The notes beneath the pieces are model-generated. The model made no database searches. It worked only from the letters and a program-made list of their open reading frames with translations, and was not told the DNA's origin. DNA of 50,692 nucleotides, taken from assembly GCA_948442255.1 (NCBI GenBank), contig CAOJRT010000008.1, positions 1-50,692 of the forward strand, given 5' to 3'. This document shows positions 42,128 through 50,692 of this stretch, one piece after another. How positions within the stretch are numbered: the first letter of the stretch is position 1; each line of letters opens with the position of its first letter. Source of the DNA: an uncultured Caryophanales bacterium. GTDB taxonomy: Bacteria > Bacillota_I > Bacilli_A > RF39 > UBA660. A program made the translations under genes and the position numbers.

Positions 42128-43627
42128 ATGTTACAAATAAAGAATTTAACGATTATTGTTTATGATCGATATTTAGTTAAAAATTTATCTTTTACTTTAA
42201 ATAAAAATGAAAAATTGGCCATCATTGGCGAAGAGGGGAATGGAAAATCAACATTACTTAAATGTATACTAGGAATTTGTGATTATGCGCATTTTAGTGG
42301 ATATATAAATGCAAAAGGAGAACGCATTGGTTATTTAGAACAATCTATGTCAAAGGAAAACTGTGCAAAGAAAGTCTATGATTATCTATTTTCTAATGAG
42401 GAAGATTATTATAATAAAATTAATTTATTCTATACTTATTTAGAAACAATCCAATTAGAAGATACCATCTTAGATCAAGTTATTTCTACTTTATCAGGGG
42501 GAGAAAAGGTAAAGATTTCTATTTTAAAATTATTATTAGAAGAGTATGATATTTATTTTTTAGATGAACCAACGAATGATTTAGATATAGAGACACTTGA
42601 ATGGTTAGAACATTTCATTAATGTAGAAAATAAACCTATTCTTTATATTTCTCATGATGAAACATTGCTTGCTAATACAGCTACTTCTATTTTACACTTA
42701 GAACAAATAAAGAAAAAGACGGATTGTCGCCACACACTTTTAAAAATAGGTTATGATGCGTATGTTAAGGAGCGATTATGTAAGATTGCTAAACAAGAGC
42801 AAGTCGCTAAGAACGAAAAAAGAAATTTTGATAAAAAGCAAGCGAAACTGAAGCAAATTATGAATAAAGTGGAACATGAACAGAATACTATTACAAGAGC
42901 GGATCCACATGGAGCACGATTATTAAAAAAGAAAATGCACGCCATAAAATCACAAGAGAGAAAATTGGAAAAGGTTATATTAACAGAAACTCCTGATATA
43001 GAAGAGAGTATTCATTTTTTCTTTTCTGAAATATATATTCCTAAAAATAAAGTTATTTTAAAATTGGATATTCCTGAGCTGAAAGTGGAAAATCGAGTAT
43101 TATCAAGAAATGTTCATTTGGAAGTTATGGGGAATACTCATTTTTGTATTGTGGGAAATAATGGTGTAGGAAAGTCTACTTTGATGAAATTTATCTATGA
43201 AAAATTAAAAGATAGAACAGATATACAAGTAGGTTATATGCCTCAAAATTATGAGGATATTTTAGATATGCAAAGGGATGTTTTAGATTTTTTATCTCCT
43301 AGTAAGAGTAAAGAAGATATTACACTTGCTAGAACCTACTTAGGTAGTATGAAGTTTACTCATGAAGAAACAACTGGGAAAATAGGGCAACTAAGTAATG
43401 GTTCTAAAGCTAAGCTTCTATTAGCCTATCTTGTTTTAAGTAATTGCAATGTATTGCTTTTAGATGAACCTACTCGAAATGTAAGTCCGTTATCAAATCC
43501 TGTTATTCGAAACATTTTAAAGAATTTTCAAGGGACTATTATAAGTGTTTCTCATGATCGTAAATATATTTTTGAAGTTGCAGATGAATTGTATGTATTT
43601 ACTAAAGATGGTTTATTGAAAAAGTAA
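42128..43627 (+). CDS. ABC-F family ATPase (ribosome protection type)
   Basis: A 499-residue protein with two ABC domains and no membrane spans. First domain: Walker A GEEGNGKST, signature LSGGEKVKI, Walker B YFLDEPTNDLD. A basic helical linker (about residues 215-290) would reach toward the peptidyl-transferase centre. Second domain: GNNGVGKST, signature LSNGSKAKLLL and DEPTRNVSPLSNPVIR. ABC-F proteins displace antibiotics from, or reset, the ribosome. ATG 42128 has AGAGAGG 6 bases upstream; an in-frame ATG at 42053 would overlap the leader. Substrate class cannot be assigned. Confidence 0.85.
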   Translation: MLQIKNLTIIVYDRYLVKNLSFTLNKNEKLAIIGEEGNGKSTLLKCILGICDYAHFSGYINAKGERIGYLEQSMSKENCAKKVYDYLFSNEEDYYNKINLFYTYLETIQLEDTILDQVISTLSGGEKVKISILKLLLEEYDIYFLDEPTNDLDIETLEWLEHFINVENKPILYISHDETLLANTATSILHLEQIKKKTDCRHTLLKIGYDAYVKERLCKIAKQEQVAKNEKRNFDKKQAKLKQIMNKVEHEQNTITRADPHGARLLKKKMHAIKSQERKLEKVILTETPDIEESIHFFFSEIYIPKNKVILKLDIPELKVENRVLSRNVHLEVMGNTHFCIVGNNGVGKSTLMKFIYEKLKDRTDIQVGYMPQNYEDILDMQRDVLDFLSPSKSKEDITLARTYLGSMKFTHEETTGKIGQLSNGSKAKLLLAYLVLSNCNVLLLDEPTRNVSPLSNPVIRNILKNFQGTIISVSHDRKYIFEVADELYVFTKDGLLKK

Positions 43628-43637
43628 AGATTAGAAT

Positions 43638-43660
43638 AGCAAATAAGTTTTGCTTTTTTT
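43638..43660 (+). terminator. Terminator after the ABC-F gene
   Basis: AGCAAA pairs with TTTGCT, followed by TTTTTT. The remaining bases to 44007 are AT-rich without a recognisable gene; a TGATACAAT extended -10 near 43960 may serve the next gene. Confidence 0.6.
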
Positions 43661-44007
43661 GTTGATGAAAAATAATAAAAAGATAGATCCTTTTTAACTA
43701 CCTAAATTTTAAATTTATATAATACTTGTTATTCTAGGATTTTTTCATTAATAATTTAAAACTCTAATCTAAATAGAAAGTTATAATTTAAAAAACTTTA
43801 AAAGGAATTAACCGTTTAAGAGTAAAGCTTTATCTTTTTAAAAGAAAAGGCTCTCTATTCGAGAAGACATTTCGTTCATATGAATTTTTGTATGTCATAA
43901 TAAATTTCATTCTTCTTTTTCATAGACGAGGGGATAGTTGTGGACTTTGTGTTAGCAATTTGATACAATTAACTTGTTAGGAAGATAATAAGAGAGGAAA
44001 GTATAAA

Positions 44008-44481
44008 ATGTTTCACTTTGGTTTTTCTTGCATAGGATTTATCTATTTTATTATGCTGATTGTACCAAATATTTTATGGAGTAAGAATAAGCCTGTTAAT
44101 TATGATTTTTATGTTAAGAATGAAAATTTAGTATTATTGTTATTGGAAAGAGTAGGAGAAATTCTAGTTACTTGTTTTTCTTTATTTTCTAATATTAAGA
44201 TAACTATTTTTTCTATTCAAAGTCTTTTTTTGTTACTTTCTTTTCTTTTTATGTTATTGTATGAAATGTATTGGGTAAGGTATTTTAATAGTGAAAAGAC
44301 AATGCATGATTTTTATCGTACTTTTTTCAAGATTCCCTTAGCAGGAGCTACTTTACCAGTATTAGCATATTTTTTACTAGGAATATATGGGAAAAATATT
44401 TTCTTACTCGTTTCTACTATCTTATTAGGTATTGGTCATATTGGGATTCATTTTAATCATAAGAAAGAAATCATTTCATAA
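44008..44481 (+). CDS. Small multi-span membrane protein
   Basis: A 157-residue protein with about five hydrophobic segments (FSCIGFIYFIMLIVPNILW; FLLLSFLFMLLYEMYWV; AGATLPVLAYFLLGIYG; IFLLVSTILLGIGHIGIHF). I do not recognise the family with confidence; it resembles small uncharacterised integral membrane proteins of Firmicutes. GAGAGGAAAG precedes the ATG. The next gene is a broken AraC-type regulator. Confidence 0.65.
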   Translation: MFHFGFSCIGFIYFIMLIVPNILWSKNKPVNYDFYVKNENLVLLLLERVGEILVTCFSLFSNIKITIFSIQSLFLLLSFLFMLLYEMYWVRYFNSEKTMHDFYRTFFKIPLAGATLPVLAYFLLGIYGKNIFLLVSTILLGIGHIGIHFNHKKEIIS

Positions 44482-44538
44482 CAGGTTTTATTTTATCTAA
44501 TTTATAATAAAAACGCTTTTCTTTTTAGGAGGCTTTCT

Positions 44539-45321
44539 ATGTACTATCCAAAGCAAATACCATACCTTTTAAATGAAGATTTTAAAAGAAATGTTATCTA
44601 TCAAGAATTTCATTTTGATGAGTTAGACCCATTTTGTATGTGTATATGGCAAATGTAATCAAAAGAATACATAACAAAACCTTTATTCAATACTATCTTA
44701 CCAGATGCTTGTATTGATATTATTATTAATTTTACAGCCAAAGAAATATTTATTGTAGGTTTTAGTAAAGATACCTTTTCTTTAGAACTTCAGGGTGATG
44801 TTGATTATCTTGGTGTTCGTTTAAAACCAGGAGCTTTTTATTCTCTTTTTCAAATGCCTGCTGACCAAATTATGGATAAACAAATTTCTTTTTCTACATT
44901 AGAGACAGAGTATTCTATGGATTTTATATTAGACGAAAAAGAACCTTCTATAAGAATAAATATATTAAAAGATTATCTACTAAAAAAAATAGAGATAACA
45001 AAAGAGACCTTTTTTATTACATTTGTGGATACTTTATATGAAAATCCAGTAGAAAAGAGTGTATTATCTATTGCAAGCACGTTTCATTATACAGAAAGAC
45101 ATCTTTATCGAATCTTTAAAAAAAATTATGGTGTTTCTCCTAAAACACTTTTAAATATTATAAGATTGCATTTGTGTTTAACCATGATTCTAGATGAAAA
45201 TAGAGAGTTAATTGATATTGTTCATCGATGTGGCTTTTTTGATCAATCTCATTTTATTAAAGAAATAAAGAAATATACGGGAATTTCACCTTTGCAATTG
45301 CTTTCTTCTTATCAAGAGTAA
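44539..45321 (+). pseudogene. AraC-family regulator with premature stop
   Basis: From ATG 44539 (AGGAGG upstream) the frame reads 39 codons to an in-frame TAA at 44656-44658, then stays open to 45321. After the stop come the N-terminal domain (LPDACIDIIIN, GVRLKPGAFYSLF) and a C-terminal AraC DNA-binding domain (VLSIASTFHYTERHLYRIFKK; IVHRCGFFDQSHFIKEIKKYTGISPLQL). A single nonsense codon interrupts an otherwise intact 260-codon gene. A shorter product could start internally and keep the DNA-binding half. Confidence 0.8.
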
Positions 45322-45385
45322 ATGTCTTTTTTTTACAATACAATTTTTTGTAATTTTAGTATACTTTTTTTGGAGGTTTAGAAGT

Positions 45386-45954
45386 ATGGCAACGAGTGAA
45401 GAATTTATTTATTATGTTTGTGAGCAGTTAAAAGGAATAGGTACTATCCGTTATAAGAAAATGTTTGGCGAATATATGGTTTATATTAATGAAAAGCCGA
45501 TTGTTCTTGTATGGTATATGTAAAAAAAATGGACTGTATTTTAGAGTTTATGCGTGATGCGTCTTTAGGATATCCTTATAAAGGAGCAAAAGAGCATTAT
45601 ATTTTAGATATTGATGATGGTGAATTTAGTAAAAATGTGGTTCAAAAAGTAGAGGAGGTAACCCCTCTACTCAAAAAGAAGGAGAAAGATTCGATAGAGT
45701 CTCGTTGTGGTATTTGTTGTAGCAAGTGTCAATTTTTAAAGGATAAAGTATGTCAGGGGTGTATCAAGATTACCAAACCTTTTTGGGGAGATTCTTGTCC
45801 TGTTAAATCTTGTGTAGAAAGTAAAAAGTTAGCTTGCTGTGGGGAATGTTCTCAGTTTCCTTGTGATTTATTACATTCTTTTGCTTATGATGAAGAGCAA
45901 GGTGATAATGGACTCCGTATTGAAAATTGTAAGAAATGGTGTTGTAGAAAATAG
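45386..45954 (+). pseudogene. TfoX-N/DUF3795 fusion with small deletion
   Basis: ATG 45386 (TGGAGG upstream) starts a TfoX N-terminal domain (SEEFIYYVCEQLKGIGTIRYKKMFGEYMVY), but the frame stops at 45521. The rest continues in another frame from about 45511 (VYVKKMDCILEFM...GYPYKGAKEHYILDID), followed by a Cys-rich DUF3795-like domain (RCGICCSKCQFLKDKVCQGC, ACCGECSQFPCD). The join is missing about 8 bases within what should read LVCDNxVYV. The C-terminal 147 codons remain open. Confidence 0.75.
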
Positions 45955-45960
45955 TTAAAA

Positions 45961-45987
45961 AAGTAAATCAGGAGATTTGCTTTTTTT
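45961..45987 (+). terminator. Terminator after the TfoX-DUF3795 remnant
   Basis: AAGTAAATC-AGGA-GATTTGCTT followed by TTTTT. A TATAAT at 45992-45997 right after it probably starts the DUF3781 transcript. Confidence 0.7.
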
Positions 45988-45991
45988 GTAG

Positions 45992-45997
45992 TATAAT
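45992..45997 (+). promoter_or_regulatory. -10 element for the DUF3781 gene
   Basis: TGTAGTATAATAGA resembles the -10 motif of the glycan cluster promoters. Confidence 0.45.
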
Positions 45998-46069
45998 AGA
46001 AGAGGAAAGATTGTAGCAAAGTTAAAATGAAAGAAAATAAAAGTAGCTATTTTAAGGAGATGAAAATAT

Positions 46070-46315
46070 ATGAATCAAGAAATATTACTAGCTAATATAG
46101 ACAAAATTCATACGACTTCTATGGGTATTCAAAGAATTAAAAAGAATCTAAATTTGGATATAGAAGATGTTGTTACTTATTGTAAAAATAAAATTTTAGA
46201 TAATAATTGTGCTATTTATAAACAAGGAAAGAATTTGTATTGTGCGATTGATAATATAAAGATAACGATTAACTCTTATAGTTATACAATTATTACTGCT
46301 CATCTTATTTACTAA
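46070..46315 (+). CDS. DUF3781-family protein
   Basis: An 81-residue cytosolic protein with NIDKIHTTSMGIQRIKKNLNLD, VVTYCKNKILDNNC and ITINSYSYTIITAHLI, matching DUF3781 as I remember it. Function unknown. AAGGAGATGAAAA precedes the ATG. Confidence 0.75.
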   Translation: MNQEILLANIDKIHTTSMGIQRIKKNLNLDIEDVVTYCKNKILDNNCAIYKQGKNLYCAIDNIKITINSYSYTIITAHLIY

Positions 46316-46386
46316 ATTATGGTGGTAAGCTTCTATTTATATATTTGTGAGAATAGAAAGTAGTGATTTTGAAAGCGAGGAATAGC

Positions 46387-46902
46387 ATGAAGGAGTTAAT
46401 CGATTTTGGTATGTTAATATTAATCTACTTTTTAGTATTTTATAAAAAGTGGAAAGCAAAAGGGAAATATATGTTATTTATGAATACGACAATGTATGTT
46501 TATTTATCTTTTGTAATCTATTTTACTTTAATGCCTATAGTAACATCTCTACCAAATATATTTAATCATCATTGTAAATCTATGAATTTAGTGCCTTTTA
46601 TAGATGTATCAATGCATAGAGGAGACTTTACGAGACAGATTGTATTAAATGTTATAATGACAATTCCTTTTGGATTTTTATTGCCCTTTCTAGAAAAAAA
46701 AGCAACATTGTTAAGAGTGGCCTTTTATACATTTCTATTAAGTTTAAGTATAGAAATCCTTCAGCCTTTCCTAAATAGTTTTCGCGCATCTGATATTACC
46801 GATATTATAACAAATGTAAGTGGTGGAATTATTGGATATATATTATATTTAATTTGTAAGCCATTAATGATTAACATACGTAATTATCTAAAAAATAGAT
46901 AG
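46387..46902 (+). CDS. VanZ-like membrane protein
   Basis: A 171-residue protein with four to five spans and VanZ-family motifs: SFVIYFTLMPIV, NLVPFIDV, QIVLNVIMTIPFGFLLP, LLSLSIEILQPFL and ASDITDIITNVSGGIIGY. VanZ proteins are linked to low-level glycopeptide tolerance or envelope functions. ATG 46387 has GAGGAA 6 bases upstream and is preferred over GTG 46363. Confidence 0.85.
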   Translation: MKELIDFGMLILIYFLVFYKKWKAKGKYMLFMNTTMYVYLSFVIYFTLMPIVTSLPNIFNHHCKSMNLVPFIDVSMHRGDFTRQIVLNVIMTIPFGFLLPFLEKKATLLRVAFYTFLLSLSIEILQPFLNSFRASDITDIITNVSGGIIGYILYLICKPLMINIRNYLKNR

Positions 46903-46985
46903 AGTGATTTTATATAACTCAAGTTTTGTTTCGTGTTAAAAATAGCTTTTCCTTTGTAAAATGAAGAGGAAAGGAGGAAATTTTT

Positions 46986-47696
46986 ATGAATCAAGAGCGT
47001 ATTGGAAAATTTATTGCTGAATGTCGAAAGAATAGAAAGATAACACAATCTGAATTGGCGGAGAAATTAGGAGTAACAGACCGCTCTGTCAGTAATTGGG
47101 AGAATGGCAAAAACATGCCCGACTTATCATTATTTAAACCCTTATGTAATGAACTTAATATTACGATTAATGAATTTCTAAGTGGAGAGAAAGTTAATAA
47201 AGATAATTATCAAGAAAGATTTGAAGAGAATATTGTTAATACAATTGCTTATTCTACAAAAAAAATGAATAAATATAGCTATGTAATTTCTTTAATCTTG
47301 ATTATATTTGGTTTATTTATTTCAATATCAGCTATTATGATTTTTCCGAGCGAAAGCAGTTGGAGTTCCATTTATTCTGTATTTGGGATATTCATATTCC
47401 TGATAGGTATTGCTCGAATTATTCGTGGGTTTAAATGGTATAAACGTTTAGTTCTACTTTTGGCAATATTTTTTGGAGCAATGGGAATTTTATTATTTAC
47501 TGATTATTTAAATGTTAAAATGAATGAGGAAGCTCCTATGTTTAGATGGGCAACAACAGCTACTGGGCAGGTTATTTATTATGACACTTTATTTTATGAT
47601 GTATATCGATGTCATTTTGATGAGGAAGATGAATATTGGGTTATTGAAAAAAATAAAAATGTTACGATTGATGAATTAATAAATTATTGTAAATGA
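46986..47696 (+). CDS. XRE-type HTH protein with C-terminal membrane segments
   Basis: A 236-residue protein. Residues 5-60 are a helix-turn-helix (KITQSELAEKLGVTDRSVSNWENGKNMPD). Residues about 96-170 contain three hydrophobic spans (SYVISLILIIFGLFISIS; FGIFIFLIGIARII; LVLLLAIFFGAMGILLF), with a polar C-terminal tail. Membrane-attached XRE proteins of this layout are common in Firmicutes and may sense envelope state. AAAGGAGG precedes the ATG. Confidence 0.82.
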   Translation: MNQERIGKFIAECRKNRKITQSELAEKLGVTDRSVSNWENGKNMPDLSLFKPLCNELNITINEFLSGEKVNKDNYQERFEENIVNTIAYSTKKMNKYSYVISLILIIFGLFISISAIMIFPSESSWSSIYSVFGIFIFLIGIARIIRGFKWYKRLVLLLAIFFGAMGILLFTDYLNVKMNEEAPMFRWATTATGQVIYYDTLFYDVYRCHFDEEDEYWVIEKNKNVTIDELINYCK

Positions 47697-47726
47697 TATA
47701 ATTACAATGTTACTAGGAGTTTTAAT

Positions 47727-48215
47727 ATGATAGAATTTAAAAAGATAAGCGAATTTCCAAAAGGAACATTATATAATCAATTAGTTAATGCTTATTCTTT
47801 TAATAAAGAGTGTAAAAAATATTGGAATTGTATGTGGAAAGAATATGATGATTTTTTCTATGCAAATTTAGAAACTATTGCTGACCAGTATGGCTTTATA
47901 ACTGTTGTTGATGGTGTTGCGATTGGACATATATCGTGGGATCCCAGGAATAAACCTAATTATGTGTTCATAGGACATAATTGTATTTTATCTGCTTTTA
48001 AGGGTCAGGGATATGGAAAACAACAATTACAAGAGGCAGTTAGACGAATTAAAGAGTATGGAGTTGATAAAATAATTGTAACAACAAATGAACTTACTTA
48101 TTCAGCACAAAAAAATTATGAAAGTGTAGGTTTTATAAAAGTTAGAGAGAGAGTAAATAGAGAAACACCATTTGCTGGCAATTACATTGACTATGAAATG
48201 GTATTAAGATATTAA
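47727..48215 (+). CDS. GNAT-family N-acetyltransferase
   Basis: A 162-residue acetyltransferase with the acetyl-CoA loop AFKGQGYGKQQLQEAVRRI (about residues 93-111), preceded by the strand VFIGHNCIL and followed by TTNELTYSAQKNYESVGF. CTAGGAG precedes the ATG. Substrate unknown. The 250 bases after it (48216-48465) are AT-rich, with a likely promoter TGTTATACT at 48401-48409 and no gene. Confidence 0.88.
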   Translation: MIEFKKISEFPKGTLYNQLVNAYSFNKECKKYWNCMWKEYDDFFYANLETIADQYGFITVVDGVAIGHISWDPRNKPNYVFIGHNCILSAFKGQGYGKQQLQEAVRRIKEYGVDKIIVTTNELTYSAQKNYESVGFIKVRERVNRETPFAGNYIDYEMVLRY

Positions 48216-48403
48216 AGTAGTAATTTTTTTGAAAAAGGTATTTGGCATTGACATCATACATTTTTTTGTAATGTTAAGGCAACTAGAGATTCCTTTTTTA
48301 TAAAGGTTATTTTTATTTATGTGGACTTTAAGAAAGGTAAAAATATAACTAAAAAATAGAAGAAAAATATATTTGAATTATATTTAGATGAAATAAAGTA
48401 TGT

Positions 48404-48409
48404 TATACT
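48404..48409 (+). promoter_or_regulatory. Extended -10 promoter for the DUF4026 gene
   Basis: TATGTTATACTAATAAG contains TATACT with upstream TG, 57 bases before the ATG at 48466. Confidence 0.45.
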
Positions 48410-48465
48410 AATAAGTAGAAATTAATATATATTCTTACATTATAAAAGAAGAAAGAGATGATTGT

Positions 48466-49722
48466 ATGAAAAAGAAATTGGTAGAACAACCACTTGCTTA
48501 TTGGGAAGAACAATCCTATATGATGGCAATCCTTAGGAATGACACTTTTGTTATGGAAGAGGGAACTCAAAGATTATTGTCTAGTAAAGAGTTTACAGTT
48601 AAAGACATGCATGTAGATTCTAAGGGAGTTGTTTGTTTACAAGTTCTTTACGACAAGGAAGAATATGAAGTTGGATTTTATTTGGGTGACGTTAGTGTTC
48701 CTGCGTATTATTTATATAAGAACTTTTTATTTCGAGAGGAAGAAAAAAGTCTTCTAATGCACGCTAAAAAAGCAGTTACTCTTTTTATGAAATTTGGAAG
48801 TAATGTAAAAAAGTCTTTTCATTTACAACTTAAAATTGCCTTGACGTTAGTTCCTGATTTGATTGGTTTACTAGATGAAAGTGCAGAAAAGATGTTTCCT
48901 TCTAAGTGGGTGGAGATGTCTGCTGCTTCTAAAGTGCTTCCTAGTGCTAATGATTTATTTAATGTGCAAGCAGTAAGTGAGAAAAAAGGGACCGTTTGGT
49001 TACATACGCATGGACTTTGTAGATGCGGTATTCCTGAGTTAGAAATACTAGAATCAAGTCAAGAGCATTATGAACAACATTATCATTTACTAATGACATA
49101 TGCTGCTTTTTTAGTTGATCATAAAAAAGATGAATTTGCAATACAAAAGGAAGGAGCTTATATAGGACGCTTAATCAATGGCAATCCAGTTGTAGTGACT
49201 TCTGTTTCTTGGACAGATGGAATAGCAGAATATCAAAAATTAAAACTTGGTAATGAGAAAGATAGAAAAAATGGACATAATAGTAAAACAAGTATCGTCT
49301 TTCTTTATACAAGTGAAGAAGATGAGAAGAATGGGGTTTACCGAAAAGTTTCTATATATGATGACTTGTGGGGAGAAAATCCTTTATTCTTCTTTAGTGA
49401 TGAAGAAACAAAGAGAATGAAAGATTTGGCGAAAGAGCGATTTTCTTATATTCAAAAAGAAGCCCAGAATAAAGAAAATGTTATCTTATTAAAGATTGGT
49501 TTACCTTTAAAAGAAAAGGGAAAGTTTGAGCATATTTGGTTTGAATTACTCGAAATGAAAGAAAATAAGTTTAAAGCAAAATTGACGCAGGAGCCATATG
49601 ATGTTCCAGATATGCATACAGGAGATGAAGCGTGGTTTACATTAAAAGATGTAACAGATTGGGTTATTTATACGAAAGATTTTGCTGTATCTCCTAATAA
49701 TGCTTATCTTTTAGAGAAATAA
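48466..49722 (+). CDS. DUF4026-family protein
   Basis: A 418-residue soluble protein. The central part has VWLHTHGLCRCGIPELEIL and YEQHYHLLMTYAAFL as in DUF4026 proteins; the C-terminal part (residues about 310-410, ending GDEAWFTLKDVTDWVIY) resembles DUF2314. The function of either is not established. GAAAGAGATGATT precedes the ATG. The single-copy arrangement gives no functional hint. Confidence 0.7.
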   Translation: MKKKLVEQPLAYWEEQSYMMAILRNDTFVMEEGTQRLLSSKEFTVKDMHVDSKGVVCLQVLYDKEEYEVGFYLGDVSVPAYYLYKNFLFREEEKSLLMHAKKAVTLFMKFGSNVKKSFHLQLKIALTLVPDLIGLLDESAEKMFPSKWVEMSAASKVLPSANDLFNVQAVSEKKGTVWLHTHGLCRCGIPELEILESSQEHYEQHYHLLMTYAAFLVDHKKDEFAIQKEGAYIGRLINGNPVVVTSVSWTDGIAEYQKLKLGNEKDRKNGHNSKTSIVFLYTSEEDEKNGVYRKVSIYDDLWGENPLFFFSDEETKRMKDLAKERFSYIQKEAQNKENVILLKIGLPLKEKGKFEHIWFELLEMKENKFKAKLTQEPYDVPDMHTGDEAWFTLKDVTDWVIYTKDFAVSPNNAYLLEK

Positions 49723-49754
49723 CTTAATTAAGAGTAATGATAGGAGTGGAAGTT

Positions 49755-49987
49755 GTGCAATTAATAGCTAAGTTTTTTAAAGAATTGAATACAACAGAGT
49801 TATATGAAATATTAAAAGTAAGAGCTGAAATATTTCATATGGAGCAAAATATTTTCTATCAAGATATGGACGATATCGATTATATTAGCTTGCATTGCTT
49901 TTTTATGAAAAATTTGGTTTTAAACAGGTATCTGATGATTTTATAGAAGTAGGTATCGTTCATGTGTCGATGGAATTAGAGGAATAA
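49755..49987 (+). pseudogene. elaA: elaA-like GNAT gene with internal deletion
   Basis: GTG 49755 (AGGAGTGG upstream) starts FFKELNTTELYEILKVRAEIFHMEQNIFYQDMDDID, the ElaA N-terminus. The frame then stops at 49946, while another frame reads FYEKFGFKQVSDDFIEVGIVHVSMELEE to a TAA at 49985-49987, the ElaA C-terminus. About 70 codons containing the acetyl-CoA site are missing between them, so the gene is inactive. Confidence 0.8.
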
Positions 49988-50014
49988 TTTAGATTTTTCT
50001 GTAAGTGTTTTTCA

Positions 50015-50042
50015 GGAGAGGCGATTTCTCTTTTTCTTTTCT
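50015..50042 (+). terminator. Weak terminator before the response regulator
   Basis: GGAGAG and TTTCTC flank a short loop, followed by a T-rich run. Only a modest stem. Confidence 0.35.
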
Positions 50043-50051
50043 TCTTTGTGA

Positions 50052-50057
50052 TATAAT
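50052..50057 (+). promoter_or_regulatory. Extended -10 promoter for the response regulator
   Basis: TGTGATATAATGC contains TATAAT, 35 bases before the chosen start. Confidence 0.5.
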
Positions 50058-50091
50058 GCATAAAGAAAAGTTCTTTTTGGAGATGATAAAT

Positions 50092-50692
50092 TTGTATAAA
50101 ATATTAATAATAGAAGATGATATTAGTATTCATAATGTAATAGAAGAGCTATTAAAGAGGAAAAACTATGTAGTTTTTCATGCTTATTCAGGTACAGAAG
50201 CAATGCTTTTGTTAGAAAAAGACAAATATGATTTGCTTTTACTTGATTTAATGTTACCAGGAGTTAGTGGTGAAGATATTATTGCAAGAGTGAATGATAC
50301 TCCTATTATTGTATTGAGTGCTAAAATATCCTCCGAAGATAAAGTAAAATGTTTATTATCTGGTGCTAATGATTATGTAACAAAGCCATTTGATGGAAAA
50401 GAGCTGCTTGCTAGAATAGAGGTGCAATTAAGGAATAATAATATTAATATTTCTGGAACGTTAAAATATAAAGAGCTAGAGCTACTAAATGATAGTCATA
50501 CTTTAATAGTTTCTAATAAAAAGGTAAATTTAACGAAAACAGAATATGCCATTTTAAGACATTTGCTTTTGAGTACGAATCAAGTAATTTCTAAAAATAA
50601 ACTATTAGATTTAATAAGTGTAGATACAGAAGATTGCGATGAAAATTCTTTAAGAGTTCATATAAGTAATTTGCGAAAAAAGCTTAGAGATT
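50092..50692 (+). CDS. OmpR-family response regulator (partial, runs off window)
   Basis: About 200 codons are visible from TTG 50092, preceded by TTGGAG. The receiver domain has ILIIEDDISIH (acidic pocket), LLLLDLMLPGVSGEDI with the phospho-acceptor Asp near residue 51, VLSAK and VTKPFDG (conserved Lys). A winged-helix effector domain follows (LTKTEYAILRHLL; SLRVHISNLRKKL) and is cut by the window end. A histidine kinase gene is expected just beyond. Confidence 0.9.
   Translation, partial: MYKILIIEDDISIHNVIEELLKRKNYVVFHAYSGTEAMLLLEKDKYDLLLLDLMLPGVSGEDIIARVNDTPIIVLSAKISSEDKVKCLLSGANDYVTKPFDGKELLARIEVQLRNNNINISGTLKYKELELLNDSHTLIVSNKKVNLTKTEYAILRHLLLSTNQVISKNKLLDLISVDTEDCDENSLRVHISNLRKKLRD

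Overview
The window looks like the chromosome of a low-GC, anaerobic Gram-positive bacterium, probably an uncultured Bacilli/Erysipelotrichia/RF39-like gut Firmicute. Signs are the strong AT bias, Shine-Dalgarno sites such as AGGAGG and AGGTGA, frequent TTG/GTG starts, LCP and TagGH-type wall-polymer genes, and a one-polypeptide pyruvate:ferredoxin oxidoreductase. TGA is used as a stop. I see no rRNA, tRNA or CRISPR array.

1-19 kb is a cell-surface glycan cluster. It holds GT2 and GT4 glycosyltransferases, a Wzy-like polymerase, a PRPP synthetase, a Wzm/Wzt-type ABC exporter, a very AT-rich insert (8.4-12.5 kb: a GT2 and a giant RgpF-HAD protein), an Alg14/Alg13 pair split around a huge LCP protein, a HAD-GtrA fusion and a wall-hydrolase-like protein. 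Several promoters here share an extended -10 (TGGTATAATAA or TGGTAAAATAA). 19.9-27.6 kb is core genome: nifJ, a Lys/Glu-rich membrane protein on the minus strand, and recG. recG is flanked by two predicted small RNAs with the same layout: two short hairpins, a C-rich single strand, then a terminator.

27.7-39.1 kb is an integrative element of about 11.3 kb. It appears to have inserted into the 3' end of the small RNA downstream of recG. The core CCCCCTGAA is present at both ends, and arm-type repeats (TTAGGTACCCAAATAGGTAC) lie inside each end. Its backbone is a tyrosine integrase, a RecA-fold ATPase, an excisionase-like protein, a divergent repressor and TnpV. The cargo is a MazG-like pyrophosphohydrolase, a SMUG2-like DNA glycosylase, a transglutaminase-like protein, a DUF3800 protein with a predicted convergent small RNA, a membrane-anchored STAND/NACHT-like NTPase, an orphan protein, a protein starting with an IRDGFVTNSSSTSY motif, and an unusual radical-SAM/SPASM protein (C-x6-C-x6-C). 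The segment from the transglutaminase-like gene to the radical-SAM gene lies between two inverted copies of a structured element whose hairpin stem covaries while its loop (GCGGGAGT) and downstream CAGTGCTGGCT are conserved. This block is the best candidate for an undescribed system.

39.1-40.2 kb is a second small unit with the same right-end architecture (arm repeats about 134 bp before a CTCCCTGAA core), so elements seem to have accumulated in tandem. 40.2-50.7 kb is a decaying accessory region. It has a frameshifted SMUG2-like paralogue and broken pnuC, AraC, TfoX-DUF3795 and elaA genes. Among these lie intact genes: an ABC-F protein with an MRLFL leader peptide and two mutually exclusive hairpins, DUF3781, VanZ-like, HTH-membrane, GNAT and DUF4026 proteins, and a truncated OmpR-type response regulator at the window edge.
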